Assembly (NCBI RefSeq): GCF_036850765.1
Contig: NC_089493.1
Span: 191,151,640-191,215,639 of the forward strand
Reading direction: 5' to 3'
Length of the DNA stretch: 64,000 bases
Source: Saccopteryx bilineata
Taxonomy: Eukaryota; Chordata; Mammalia; Chiroptera; Emballonuridae
A program made the position numbers and the translations under genes. Each line of letters opens with the position of its first letter. The stretch's first letter is position 1. Positions 53,734-63,910 of the stretch are shown here, one piece after another. The notes under the pieces are model-generated. The model searched no databases. It saw only the letters and a program-made list of their open reading frames with translations, and had not been told where the DNA came from.

Positions 53734-54474
53734 TATGAGGGTGAAGATAGATGGGAAGAATCTCATCCTCCTCTAATCCCTGAGCTACCTGTACTATTAC
53801 ATGTTTTTTATTTATGCATTTAAAGGAAAAGGGAAAGATTGTATCGAACTGAACCTCTCGGAGATCCAGTAACCAGCCCAGCGTCACACTGTGCCCCAAG
53901 GGAGGGGGTAAGACAGGGCTGGGAACCACGTGTTTTCAACACCCATGCTCACGCCCCTCGGGAAACAGATATGCAGTGGTTCGGAGACTTCATAGTCCCC
54001 GTCCATACGTGGACCAGTGCGGGTGTCTAGGACACTGGACCAGTGGTGAAAGCTTAGATCAAAGCAAACAACACGGCAGAGGAGGGGGAGAATGGAAGTC
54101 ACAGGTCCCCGATGTCAGGAGCAATGCTGTTAATGAGAGTGGAACACCATGAAATGAATGGCTCACCCCAAGCACCTGAGGAATTGAGCTGGTTATTAAA
54201 ATGCAAATTCATAAACCAGGAGAAGGAGGGAAGCAAAAGAACCAGGTGGAAGGAAGCCCCAGCGAGGAGTAGGACAACAAGAAGTCTGTGGCAAGCGCGG
54301 GGTGGTCCGAACAAGAATCTGATTCAGGGTCTGGAGGGCAGGGCTCTGTAGCTTGGGGCAATGGGAACAGTTACCCAAACTGGCTGGAAACAGAACTGCG
54401 GAAGTCTCTGTTATCACACAGAATGGAACAGGGGTCAGCACCTGAGGCGCAGGACAGACATGCACGGGTCAGAG
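53734..54474. other. Intron, no feature recognised
   Basis: A weak MIR-like stretch may lie at about 53840-53930. No exon was recognised. Confidence 0.4.
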
Positions 54475-54690
54475 GCAGCGGTACTTAATGGAGGGGCATT
54501 TTGCCTCTGAGGATGTTTAAGATTATCTGGAGGTTTCTGTGATTGTCACAGCTAGGGGGAGGTGCCCCTGATCTCCAGAGAGTAGAGACCAATGTGCTGC
54601 TAAACCTCCTGCAATTACAGGGCAGCATCCCACAGCGAAGAAGTGCCCAGTGCCAAATGCCCAGTGTCACCATGGAGAAACCCTGGTCTA
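54475..54690 (+). repeat. MER20-type hAT-Charlie element
   Basis: 'Aggggcattttgcctctgag', 'ttgtcacagctagggggagg', 'gtgctgctaaacctcctgca', 'gcccagtgtcaccatggaga' and 'aaccctgg' match MER20 as I know it. It is diverged at both ends. Confidence 0.7.
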
Positions 54691-55419
54691 CGGGACGAGG
54701 GAGAAGTGGTGAGGACGCTGGAGGCCAGACCAAGGGTCAGGTGGAAAGGCAGGAGGAGGAGAGGTCGGACAAGAAGAGCTCACGTGGTCCGGCGTATTAG
54801 GAGTGCACTCAGGGGTCAGGCAAGACAAAGTCAGGAGGTGGAAACAAACTCCCAAGCTCAGGCGGGTCGGGCTCTATCTGATCGTGGAAGTAACGGAGCT
54901 CACGGGGCGATAGGAAAGGACCAGCGAGGCCAGAGCCTGGGAGAAAGGCCGTCGGCCAGGAGTGGTCCTGGTCAGTTTGGATGTGGAGTAAGCATGGTGG
55001 ATGTGGGTCAAGGTGGTGGTGTGTTCTGGACGGAACTTTGAACAAAGTCAAGGGGGTGCCTCACTGCCAGAAGCCAGCAATAAACTATGAGATCTAAAAA
55101 TTCCACCCTAGACCCCAAGAGTCAGGGGCAGGTCTGGAGGTGACCTGCAGTGGCTGAGCACAGGGGTGTAGTGGGGAGCCCTGAGGGGGAGGGGGAGCCA
55201 CCAATACCAGAGGGAGAGACCTGACCAATAGGCTCCAAGCAGGAACATGCAAACCAGCCAGAAAAACTATGGAGGCAGCTCCGTACTTCCTGTTCTGGCC
55301 ATAGAGACACTGCCTGCTGCGGGCACTGTGGGGAGTCTCACTGAAGAGCTGTCCGGGGCCCGGGCTGCATCCTGAGCAGAGGATTAGGTTGGCATCCAGG
55401 GTCAGAATGGCTCCCATGT
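54691..55419. other. Intron, no feature recognised
   Basis: GA- and GC-rich intron without recognised repeats or exons. Confidence 0.4.
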
Positions 55420-55580
55420 GTAGGGCACAGGCCATGAAGTCAGACTACTATGCATGACCAAATGCCTGCTCCGCCATCTTCGACACATGGGACCTTTGAC
55501 AGGTCACCGCTCCTCTCTGAACCTCAGTCTCCTCATCTATAAAATGGGAGCAACGAAAGAGATCACTGGTGTGGATCAGC
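55420..55580 (+). repeat. MIR SINE
   Basis: 'Ctctctgaacctcagtctcc' then 'atctataaaatgggagcaac'. Clear MIR. Confidence 0.7.
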
Positions 55581-55655
55581 TAAACCATAGAGGACTTTGG
55601 CTGTTACTCTTGGAACGTGATTCCTTCACTGGTGCTTCTGAACATGTTGGTGCAT

Positions 55656-56054
55656 TTTTTTTGTTGTTGTTGTATTTTTCTGAAGCTGGAAATGGGGAGA
55701 GACAGTCAGACAGACTCCCGCATGTGCCGACCGGGATCCACCCAGCACGCCCACCAGGGGGCGACGCTCTGCCCACCAGGGGGCGATGCTCTGCCCATCT
55801 GGGGCATCGCTATGCCGCGACCAGAGCCACTCTAGCGCCTGAGGCAGAGGCCACAGAGCCATCCCCAGCGCCCGGGCCATCTTTGCTCCAATGGAGCCTT
55901 GGCTGCAGGAGGGGAAGAGAGAGACAGAGAGGAAGGAGAGGGGGATGGGTGGAGAAGCAGATGGGCGCTTCTCCTGTGTGCCCTGGCCAGGAATCAAACC
56001 CAGGACCTTTGCACGCCAGGCCGACGCTCTACCACTGTGCCAACCGGCCAGGGC
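55656..56054 (-). mobile_element. Long tRNA-headed bat SINE, full length (reverse)
   Basis: Perfect 11-bp duplication TGTTGGTGCAT at 55645-55655 and 56055-56065. Minus-strand order is as in 36856-37258. Internal 'gcccaccagggggcgacgct'-type units are present twice at about 55750-55790, plus a diverged third. Open frames of 60-150 codons across it are not genes. Confidence 0.93.
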
Positions 56055-56084
56055 TGTTGGTGCATATTTCCTGTGGTGCAATCA

Positions 56085-56200
56085 TTCGTTTATTCATTCA
56101 ACAAACATTTCCCGGGCATCTAGAATGTCCCAAGCATATGCCGAACACTAAAATAACATGGAGGAACAGAGAGTGCTTTCTGTTCTGTGTTTACTGTACT
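56085..56200 (-). repeat. L2 LINE fragment (reverse)
   Basis: 'Gtttattcattcaacaaaca' followed by 'ggcatctagaatgtcccaag'. Confidence 0.6.
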
Positions 56201-56959
56201 CCTGAGGTTCAAAGGGGATATTCTTCAAGTTCACAAACACCTTCCTTAGGCCTAAGTACCCTCTATAAGATCCCCAATACATGACCTTGGCTTGCACGCT
56301 TCTGGTGATGGCCAGTGCACCACCTCCTGAGTGAGGCAGCAGTCTCCTGTGTTGAGCTAAAATCTTCCTGGGTCTGGCTTTTCCTCTGATGCTGCGTGGA
56401 CTTGTTTATTCCTCTCCGCACTGCCTCCCTTTGGGGATTCCCGGTGGCTCACGGATTGCCCCTCAGCCTCCTCTCCCACGACGTCTGGGTGGTTTTTAGA
56501 CCCCGCACTATTCAGCTTTCCTGCTCAGTATGGGCTTCCATTTGTCTCTTCCCTCTCAAGGTGGTAAGCAGCCGATTGCTGCAACCCGGGATCCTTCTCC
56601 CAATAGTCACTGCCCCCAGGGAGCCTGGGGCAACCTCAGGAAGAGAGACAGAGCTCGCTGGTGGTAACCTGGAACATCCTATTACTCCCATATCGAGAGA
56701 ACAAAGGGACTTCTCAGGCGCTCTGTTAAGGCATCTGTCTGTTCTGACCCAGGGCGATGGAGCTCCCCCAGATGTGCCCCTGGAGACAGCAAGAGAGGGG
56801 CTCTTACTGCCTAGCTTCTCTAGAGTCGCCAACTCTTTTGACACTCCTGGTGGACATTCTGTGTCCCTGCCAGACATTGCTTTGGGAGGCCTGAGGCTGT
56901 GTTTTCCACACCGAACTGGAGGGCAGTCTAGCTTCCTATTAGGGTTACTACGTGAATAA
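56201..56959. other. Intron, no feature recognised
   Basis: An open frame of about 185 codons covers part of this stretch but has no recognisable domain or splice context. Confidence 0.4.
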
Positions 56960-57120
56960 GCTTTCCAACACCTCTGAGATCTGGTTTCCTCGTCTGTCAG
57001 ATCAGGACAATACAGTACTTAACTCATCGGGCTGTCCTGCAGCTGTGAGAGGTATCAGGCGGGAAGAAGAGACAGAGCAGTGCCTGGCACTCGGTAAGCG
57101 CTCAGCCACCGTCAGTTTGT
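56960..57120 (+). repeat. MIR SINE
   Basis: 'Tctggtttcctcgtctgtca', 'gcctggcactcggtaagcgc' and 'tcagccaccgtcag'. Clear MIR tail. Confidence 0.65.
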
Positions 57121-57429
57121 CATTTTAATCAGCACAGAGGAGCTGTGCTCTGGAAACTTACCTCCCAGCAGGGGCATCGAGAGTGGGGAGAAAGGAAGGA
57201 ACTTAGCGCGGAGAGAGGCAGAGAATGCGGGTCCTTCTCGGGGAGACGAACATCCAGGCGTTTGATACCTGGCCAGTGAGGTTGTTATTGCTGCAGACAA
57301 CGGGGATGGGGGCCGGAGGGAGCCCACGCTCTGCTCTGCTCTGCTCCGTTGTTCCCGCCACGTTGTGCCTGGTAGAGTGTGGGGTCCAGGCCACCCAACG
57401 TGAGCTTCAGCTGTCCCCGTAACCGGCTG
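57121..57429. other. Intron, no feature recognised
   Basis: Contains short repeats of 'tctgctctgctctgctc' at about 57331-57347. Confidence 0.35.
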
Positions 57430-58000
57430 AGTGACACCTAAAAGTCGCTTCCTCTCTCTGAACCTCTACTCTCCATAAAAATTAAGGGAACCCTGGCCAG
57501 TTGGCTCAGCGGTAGAGCGTTGGCCTGGCGTGCAGGGGACCCGGGTTCGATTCCCGGCCAGGGCACATAGGAGAAGCACCCATTTGCTTCTCCACCCCCC
57601 CCCTCCTTCCTCTTTGTCTCTCTCTTCCCCTCCTGCAGCCAAGGCTCCATTGGAGCAAAGATGGCCCGGGCGCTGGAGATGGCTCCTTGGCCTCTGCCCC
57701 AGGCACTAGAGTGGCTCTGGTCGCGGCAGAGCGACGCCCCGGAGGGGCAGAGCATCACCCCTGGTGGGCGTGCCGGGTGGATCCCGGTCGGGCGCATGCG
57801 GGAGTCTGTCTGACTGTCTCTCCCCGTTTCCAGCTTCAGAAAAAAAAAAAAGAAAAAAAAATTAAGGGAAGATGTATTTCCCTTATAAGATCGTTGGGAA
57901 AATGGAAGGAGAGAAGTCCCTTTCACCGTGCCTGGCATACATCGGGGTATGCCAGCAGCTGCAGTCTTCTTCTTATCGTTATTTTCTTGATGGTAATCTT
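57430..58000 (+). repeat. MIR split by a SINE
   Basis: 'Cttcctctctctgaacctct' at about 57450 is followed, beyond the SINE, by 'cttataagatcgttgggaaa' and 'gtgcctggcatacatcgggg'. The two halves form one MIR interrupted at 57490. Confidence 0.6.
57491..57856 (+). mobile_element. Long tRNA-headed bat SINE, full length
   Basis: Perfect 14-bp duplication AAAAATTAAGGGAA at 57477-57490 and 57857-57870. The A box is within 'ttggctcagcggtagagc' (57501-57518) and the B box 'ggttcgattcc' at 57544-57554, both fit for pol III. The body ends 'tttccagcttcagaaaa'. It has only one internal 'cccctggtgggcgtgcc' unit, fewer than the copies at 36856, 55656 and 58991. Confidence 0.95.
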
Positions 58001-58096
58001 AATTATTACTGGCATTCAAAACCATGAAAGAATGAGACTCTCCTTCTTTATTCCTGTGTCTTTCCCCCTTTGACAATGCATGCCAGCTACCCTGGC

Positions 58097-58100
<4 letters not shown>

Positions 58101-58128
<28 letters not shown>

Positions 58129-58205
58129 CCTCTTTCCCCCTCCCCCTCCTTTTCTCTCTCTCTCTCTGTCCTTCTCTCCCTCTCTCTCCCCCTCCCCCTC
58201 CCCCT

Positions 58206-58251
<46 letters not shown>

Positions 58252-58258
58252 CCTCCCT
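58101..58258 (+). repeat. (TC)n / polypyrimidine tract
   Basis: About 155 bases almost wholly C and T on this strand, with long (TC)n runs separated by C-rich blocks. Such tracts can form triplex DNA. The Ser/Leu/Pro open frames over it are composition artefacts. Confidence 0.92.
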
Positions 58259-58359
58259 GTTTTCACTGCCCCAACAGGTTGCAAAGAAGGCTGGAGGTTG
58301 GGTTGTAAACGGCCAGCTCTCATGTCTTGCTCTTATCCCTCTCTCCAAAACCTTATCAA

Positions 58360-58480
58360 ATATTAAAAGCTGTGAAATAGGAGGCAGGTTTTTAATCATT
58401 TTAATCACAGCATTCCTCAGCCGGTTCAGAAGGGCTCGGAGGGATCAATTCAGAAGTGGTAATTATGCTTGCGGCCCTGT
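58360..58480. promoter_or_regulatory. Candidate intronic enhancer segment
   Basis: Repeat-free AT-rich core: 'ttatcaaatattaaaagctg', 'tttttaatcattttaatcac' and 'gtggtaattatgcttgcggc'. Homeodomain-type sites are clustered. Inference only. Confidence 0.33.
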
Positions 58481-58589
58481 GCCAGGCCCCGGGTCAGCCC
58501 GGGAGCATGGTGACAGATGGTGGGTCGCGGGGAGGCCTCCGGCCCGGCAGGGGCACCAAACGGGAGGCGGGAGATGCCTCGTGGGAGGA

Positions 58590-58690
58590 AGTAAGCTAAG
58601 TCACGCCAGGTTAGGCGTCAGGGTTTAAATGCACACCAAAATCAATTGAAAATCAACTTAGTCTTATTACATTTCTCCTTAAGTGACGGG
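58590..58690. promoter_or_regulatory. Candidate intronic enhancer segment
   Basis: 'Gtttaaatgcacaccaaaat' then 'caattgaaaatcaacttag' and 'ttctccttaagtgac'. Repeat-free and AT-rich, 110 bases from the preceding candidate. The two may be one element. Confidence 0.3.
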
Positions 58691-58973
58691 TGCTTTTAGC
58701 CTAACAGCGCCAGGGAGGTACTCATCATTACCCTGATGTATCAGTGAGAAAACCGAGGTTAAAGAGTGGTGAGCATCCCGAGACCCAACAGAAAACGTCA
58801 TGGCTTTGTCCAGCTCAGAAGCCTGCTCTGTGACCTCTGGGCCGCCATCACTCTTGAGTTGGGGGCTGCTGCAAAGATGTCCAAGGGGCTGCCACCCTAG
58901 ATAGTAAGGGGGGAGCACTCTTTACCAGCCCCCACCCCTCATCTGTTCATCTGCCCCCCTGCCCTCTCCCCTG
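58691..58973 (-). repeat. MIR-like fragment
   Basis: 'Gtatcagtgagaaaaccgag' near 58738 fits a reverse MIR. The rest is unassigned. Confidence 0.4.
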
Positions 58974-58990
58974 CCCCACCAGGTTATCTT

Positions 58991-59387
58991 TTTTTTTTTT
59001 TTTTTTTTTTTTTGTATTTTTCTGAAGCTGGAAACGGGGAGAGACAGTCAGACTCCCGCATGCGCCCGACTGGGATCCACCCGGCACGCCCACCAGGGGC
59101 GATGCTCTGCCCACCAGGGGGCAATGCTCTGCCCCTCCCGGGCGTCACTCTGTCGCGACCAGAGCCACTCTAGCGCCTGGGGAAGAGACCAAGGAGCCAT
59201 CCCCAGCGCCCGGGCCATCTTTGCTCCAATGGAGCCTTGGCTGCAGGAGGGGAAGAGAGAGACAGAGAGGAAGTGGGGGGGTGGAGAAGCAAATGGGCGC
59301 TTCTCCTATGTGCCCTGGCCGGGAATCGAACCCCGGGTCCCCCACACGCCAGGCCGACGCTCTACCACTGAGCCAATTGGCCAGGGC
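58991..59387 (-). mobile_element. Long tRNA-headed bat SINE, full length (reverse)
   Basis: Perfect 17-bp duplication CCCCACCAGGTTATCTT at 58974-58990 and 59388-59404. The minus-strand order is tRNA head, C/T-rich linker, 'gcagccaaggctccattgga' and 'tttccagcttcagaaaaata', then about 22 A. Low divergence from the copy at 57491. Confidence 0.95.
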
Positions 59388-59409
59388 CCCCACCAGGTTA
59401 TCTTATGTG

Positions 59410-59740
59410 CTCTGGCTGACTCTTCTCTCCTCTGACCACTGGGATGTATCCACGCATTTCAGACCCCCAGTGAGCATCAGCCCTTCCCAAGAGCCCGTGC
59501 CTGATGGCCCAGCTGTTGCTCACCACCCCGGGCTCATGTCTGGGCAGCCCCTCCACCCCTGCACCCCCACGCTGCGTACCCGGACACCATTCTCTCTTGC
59601 CTTCTTGCCTTTGCACGGGCTTTTCCCCGACCTGGGACGGCTCGCTGTCTCACCCGCCAGGTCTCTGCCGAAGCCTCGGGTCTTCCTGCAAAGATCAAGG
59701 ACTCCTCCTCAGGTGTTTAACCCCAGTTGCTACTGTTATG
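59410..59740 (+). repeat. L2 LINE fragment
   Basis: 'Cttgcctttgcacgggcttt' and nearby C/T-rich L2 3' sequence. Diverged. Confidence 0.5.
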
Positions 59741-60412
59741 ACTTTCCTCCTGCCACAACAGCCAGCCCCTTCTGGGGATGGCTTGTTGGCACCACTGGGA
59801 TGCCTTTGGCTGGCCAGCCTGGAAGGGGGCAGAGAGCTCGTGTGCCTGAACGAGCCCTGCAGCCCAGGGACAAGCGCGGTGCCAGTGCAGAGCCAGCACC
59901 TGGTGGACAGCAGCCGGGTGAGTTACCTGAGTGAAGGGACTCCGTGTAAAGGTGGGGGTGTCCGGAGCTGTAGGCCGTAGGGAGCCTCTGTAGCATTGGG
60001 CCGGGTGAGGCATGCACGTGGGGGAAGCTGGCCATTTGCATATACAATAGAAAGGACTATTCTTCAAAAATCACAAGAAATATGTCTTCCATCATTTCCC
60101 TTGAAAAATGCATCCCTCTTTATCTATCTTTCATTTCCCCGTATTTAATAGAGATGTGACTACAGAGGACTGTGTCTCCGCTGTAAGACAAATAACACTG
60201 CACGCGCAGTGACAAATGACGACCCGAGTAGTCTACCTGTCGGCCAAGATGAAAGGCAGCGTTGGGGGCCCGGGAACGAAGCCGCACAGAGCCTGTCTAC
60301 AGGGACAGCTGCCTCTCGGCCCAGGCTGCTGGTGCGGGGGACGTGGCCACATCCCCTGACCTTTCAGAAGAAGCTGGAAATACACTGAATCATGTCCAGG
60401 TTTTTCATTTGC
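59741..60412. other. Intron, no feature recognised
   Basis: A weak AT-rich stretch lies at about 60060-60150. No repeat or exon was named. Confidence 0.35.
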
Positions 60413-60475
60413 CCCCCCACACACACACATGTACACACACACACATACACACACACACACACACACACGTGCTGC
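60413..60475 (+). repeat. (CA)n microsatellite
   Basis: CA units with a leading C-run and TG/TA interruptions. Confidence 0.9.
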
Positions 60476-60757
60476 ACGTACACACATGCACACGAATGCC
60501 CACAGTCACGTGCACATAAAAACAAACCAGCCAAATGGAACATCTGCTAAGATGTTTTGGTTCTGAGATCGCAACTTTGGCATAGGTGTTCCTGCTGAGG
60601 AGAGACAAGCTCCTTGCAGACGGACCCGAGTAGGAACCCCGACTCCCCAGAACCCCCCCCAAAGCCTAGGGTGGTGTGCCCCCAGAATGCTCCTTTCGTA
60701 CCCTCCCGGCGGTCTCTCGAGACTTCCGCACATCCCAGAGCCCAAGGAGAAATATTT
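60476..60757. other. Intron, no feature recognised
   Basis: Unique-looking stretch before the next SINE. Confidence 0.35.
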
Positions 60758-60774
60758 ATAACCCTACCCGGCTG

Positions 60775-60993
60775 GCCTGACCTGTGGTGGCGCAGTGGAT
60801 AAAGCGTCGACCTGGAAATGCTGAGGTCGCCGGTTCAAAACCCTGGGCTTGCCTGGTCAAGGCACATATGGGAGTTGATGCTTCCTGCTCCTCCCCCCTT
60901 CTCTCTCTGTCTCTCTCCTCTCTCTCTCTCTCCCTCTCTCTCTCCTTTCTAAAATGAATAAAAAAAATAAATAAATAAAATAAATAAAAAAAA
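60775..60993 (+). mobile_element. Short tRNA-headed bat SINE, full length
   Basis: Head 'gcctgacctgtggtggcgca', B-box-like 'ggttcaaaacc' and 'ggtcaaggcacatatgggag', then (TC)n and an AATAAA-rich tail. A perfect 17-bp duplication ATAACCCTACCCGGCTG lies at 60758-60774 and 60994-61010. Same family as the split copy at 38258. Confidence 0.95.
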
Positions 60994-61010
60994 ATAACCC
61001 TACCCGGCTG

Positions 61011-61319
61011 CATGAGCAGATCATGGCGCCGAAATCACGGGCACACGGTCCCTGCTTCCTCTCCGCTGTGGCTTCGATGCTTCCAGTCTCACTGATTCAT
61101 CAGGCGCCTCTCGGTTTTCACCGGGAGCTGTACACCGTTACAGACTGGGACAGAAGTAGACGTTTGGGGACTTGGCCTCTGGAACAGCCCCCCCGGGGAG
61201 GGGCTGCTGACGGGCCTCTGGCCCATGTGCGCTGTGCAGCATTGAAATGGGCTGATTCACCCCCACCCCCGTGAGACCCTCACACCCCCAAGTCCCGACG
61301 GAGCTCGGGGAAGCTCACC
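61011..61319. other. Intron, no feature recognised
   Basis: GC-rich unique intron. Confidence 0.35.
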
Positions 61320-61560
61320 CGTCCAACACCTCACGGGACTGTACGCCAGGTATTGTGCCAAGCACACGGCATAGACTGCCTCCTGGAAGCCCCGTGATGC
61401 CACGAATGTCTTTGAGGAGGGAGAGGCCACGGAGCCTTGGCGGCCCCAGGACTGGTTTACGCAGGAATTTCAATGAGGCGGAGAGAGGTTGAGCCCAAGG
61501 TCACAGCAGTCATCGGCAGTGGAGCAGAGAGCGTAGCTCAAGGTCAGGCCCAGCCTCCGC
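61320..61560 (-). repeat. MIR fragment (reverse)
   Basis: 'Gtacgccaggtattgtgcca', 'cctcctggaagccccgtgat' and 'gcccaaggtcacagcagtca' follow the reverse MIR order. Confidence 0.55.
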
Positions 61561-61984
61561 TCGGGCATCATTCTCTTACACCAGCCCTGCGGGTCCCCTC
61601 GTCTCTTCCACGCTGTCTGGGCAAGAGGCAGGTTTTGCAGAAACTGCAGTTACAACAGAGCTTCCATGCATGGTCTGTGGGGACTGCTGGGCCTTTTATT
61701 ATGCACCTACTGTGTTGACGGTCAGTGTGACGGTCAGTGCTTGCAGCGGGGGAGGGAGAGGCTCTCGCTTTTTCCCATTTCCTGGTGAACAGGCCCCAAG
61801 CTTTCTGTCTGGGAATGTTCCAGCTTCTCCAAACTCAAATCCTTGGCAATGTTCTCTAGGGGCTGTGCACTCTCAAGGGCAACATCTTTTCTAAATTTAA
61901 AGCTTTTCATCTAAATAATAATAATGGAAACCTCGGTTGAATAGTCTAAGATCCGGTTTTAGTCACCTTCTCACAATCTATGCC
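61561..61984. other. Intron, no feature recognised
   Basis: Possible MIR/L2 remnant near 61690 ('tttattatgcacctactgtg'). Otherwise unassigned. Confidence 0.4.
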
Positions 61985-62345
61985 AGGAGTCATCAGACCA
62001 CATCCCAGGGGCCCAGTTAATGCGTCGCCCCCCCCCCCCCCCGGCTTTATACGACCTACGAGCCAAGAATGACTTTTACAATTTTAAGTCACTAGGAAGG
62101 AGGGGAAGGTCAAAAGAAGAAGAAGGTTCCACGACAAAAACATTTTGTGAGATTCGGACTTCAGCGTCCACTAGGGTTCTGTGGCACACCCCCACAACGC
62201 TGATGTGATTTGTTGGCGTGTTGTCCTTGGCTGCCATCGCAGTAAGATGGCAGAGTCGCGTCATTGCCCCCCGGAAACCACAGGGCCAGTGAGGCCAGGC
62301 TTACTCACCCTCTGGCCCCTGACAGAAGAAGTTCACCAACCCCTG
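61985..62345. mobile_element. Old hAT-Charlie-type element
   Basis: Ends near CAGGAGTCATCAGACCAC and GAAGTTCACCAACCCCTG are diverged inverted repeats. The interior 'tggctgccatcgcagtaaga' and 'tggcccctgacagaagaagt' match an old mammalian Charlie-like element. A C-run lies at about 62028-62042. No clear target duplication. Confidence 0.6.
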
Positions 62346-62821
62346 ATACGTTGACGCGAGAAATGTCCAAACCTGTCGAGAACTTTTACGAGTTTCTTTG
62401 AGCCAAACTGATGACGGTTGCCGGGAAGCAGAATCTCAACGGACTGACACACAATACTCCGGGAATGGATGGTTTTACCACTTGTTTTATACGTCAGAAT
62501 CTGAGGGGCTTCGTTGAAGTCCACAGGTGATCGATGAGGGAGGCGGGAGAACTCAACGCGGGCGAATCTGTGGGACTGGATGAAAAGGAAAAAGCGAGAG
62601 GCGCATATTTCTTTTCCGTGGGGGGCGCGGGGGGTGTAGGATAGTTAACAGTTCACATGGACAGCCCGAAGGATGGCATCCGAAGAACAAGATGGCAGGG
62701 AGGGGCCTGGGGTCCTGGGCTTTGGTGGAAGGTTGTGCCCTGAGGGGTCTGGCAGTCAGGGGATTACTCTGACATCCCAGGCATATGTCATTATAGATGC
62801 AGAAAGTCAAAGGACAGGCTC
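62346..62821. other. Intron, no feature recognised
   Basis: Unique-looking sequence up to the hAT target duplication at 62822. Confidence 0.4.
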
Positions 62822-62829
62822 ATCTAAGG

Positions 62830-63161
62830 CAGGGGTCCCCAAACTACGGCCCGCGGGCCACATGCAGCCCCCTGAGGCCATTTATCTGGCCCCCGCCGCA
62901 CTTCCGGAAGGGGCACCTCTTTCATTGGTGGTCAGTGAGAGGAGCATAGTTCCCATTGAAATATTGGTCAGTTTGTTGATTTAAATTTACTTGTTCTTTA
63001 TTTTAAATATTGTATTTGTTCCCGTTTTGTTTTTCTACTTTAAAATAAGATATGTGCAGTGTGCATAGGGATTTGTTCATAGTTTTTTTTTATAGTCCGG
63101 CCCTCCAACGGTCTGAGGGACAGTGAACTGGCCCCCTGTGTAAAAAGTTTGGGGACCCCTG
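62830..63161. mobile_element. Non-autonomous hAT element, full 332-bp form
   Basis: CAGGGGTCCCCAAACT to GTTTGGGGACCCCTG with the complete AT-rich centre. Flanks ATCTAAGG (62822-62829) and GTCTAAGG (63162-63169) match at 7 of 8. Nearly identical in layout to 47518-47848. Confidence 0.95.
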
Positions 63162-63169
63162 GTCTAAGG

Positions 63170-63910
63170 TAAAGATTGACCTTTGTCAAGGAAGACACCA
63201 GCCTAGGACACAACTCCCTGCCATGACTCACTTTTAGGCGGAAAGTTTTAACGTCAGTCCATCTGGTTGTGGTTGCCTGAGGTCTCTGAGTGTGTAAGAC
63301 GGCCACGGTGGCCTCCCTGGAGCTTGTCGGGTTCCGCTTGCGGCCCCTTCCTCGTCTTACAGTGTCCACGTTCGCACTGGGGCTTCCGGCTGACTTGGGG
63401 AGCCTGATGGTTTTGTTTTGGGTCTTGACAACAAGTACAGAAAGACTTCGGTATCTAGGGCACCTGCATGTGAACAGATGCCTTTTTCCAGTCGTTCCGG
63501 GAGGGAGAAGCCGGGAGAGACCTGAGCCATCACAGCGTAAGGTAGACAGGCATGGCCGGGTGAGGCGGCCAAGTGTCAGCCCCACGCAGGGTCCCTCTGT
63601 CAGCGGTAATTCAACTCGCGGCCACGCCACTTCTCATTCCACTAGTGCTGTTCATTTGAAGTTTATTGGGTTTTTGCAGTCTTAAAGGTATTTAATTTGG
63701 AAAAAAAAAATCTTCTGCTTTATAACTCTATAAGAGCTGTACGCGTAAGGATTTTATATCTAGCTTTATGTGTGCATAGATTAAGTAACATTACGATAAA
63801 AATAATTTAAGTCAACACTCCCCCCAAATTTTTCCCTATTAAAAAGGGCATACATTATTCAAGTGTGAGGAGGAGGAATGGATGCATGAAAAACCAATGA
63901 CATCGTATCT
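63170..63910. other. Intron, no feature recognised
   Basis: GC-rich, then AT-rich from about 63690. No repeat or exon was recognised. Confidence 0.4.

Noticed and set aside
55454..56284. Open frame of 276 codons
   Set aside because: It runs through a MIR and the full SINE at 55656, so its peptide comes from repeats.
57491..57565. tRNA gene
   Set aside because: The A and B boxes belong to a SINE head. Flanking 14-bp duplications and the body and tail show a retroposon, as do similar heads at 15331, 53381 and 60775.
58070..58408. Ser/Leu-rich and Arg/Glu-rich open frames
   Set aside because: They are translations of the (TC)n tract in different frames.
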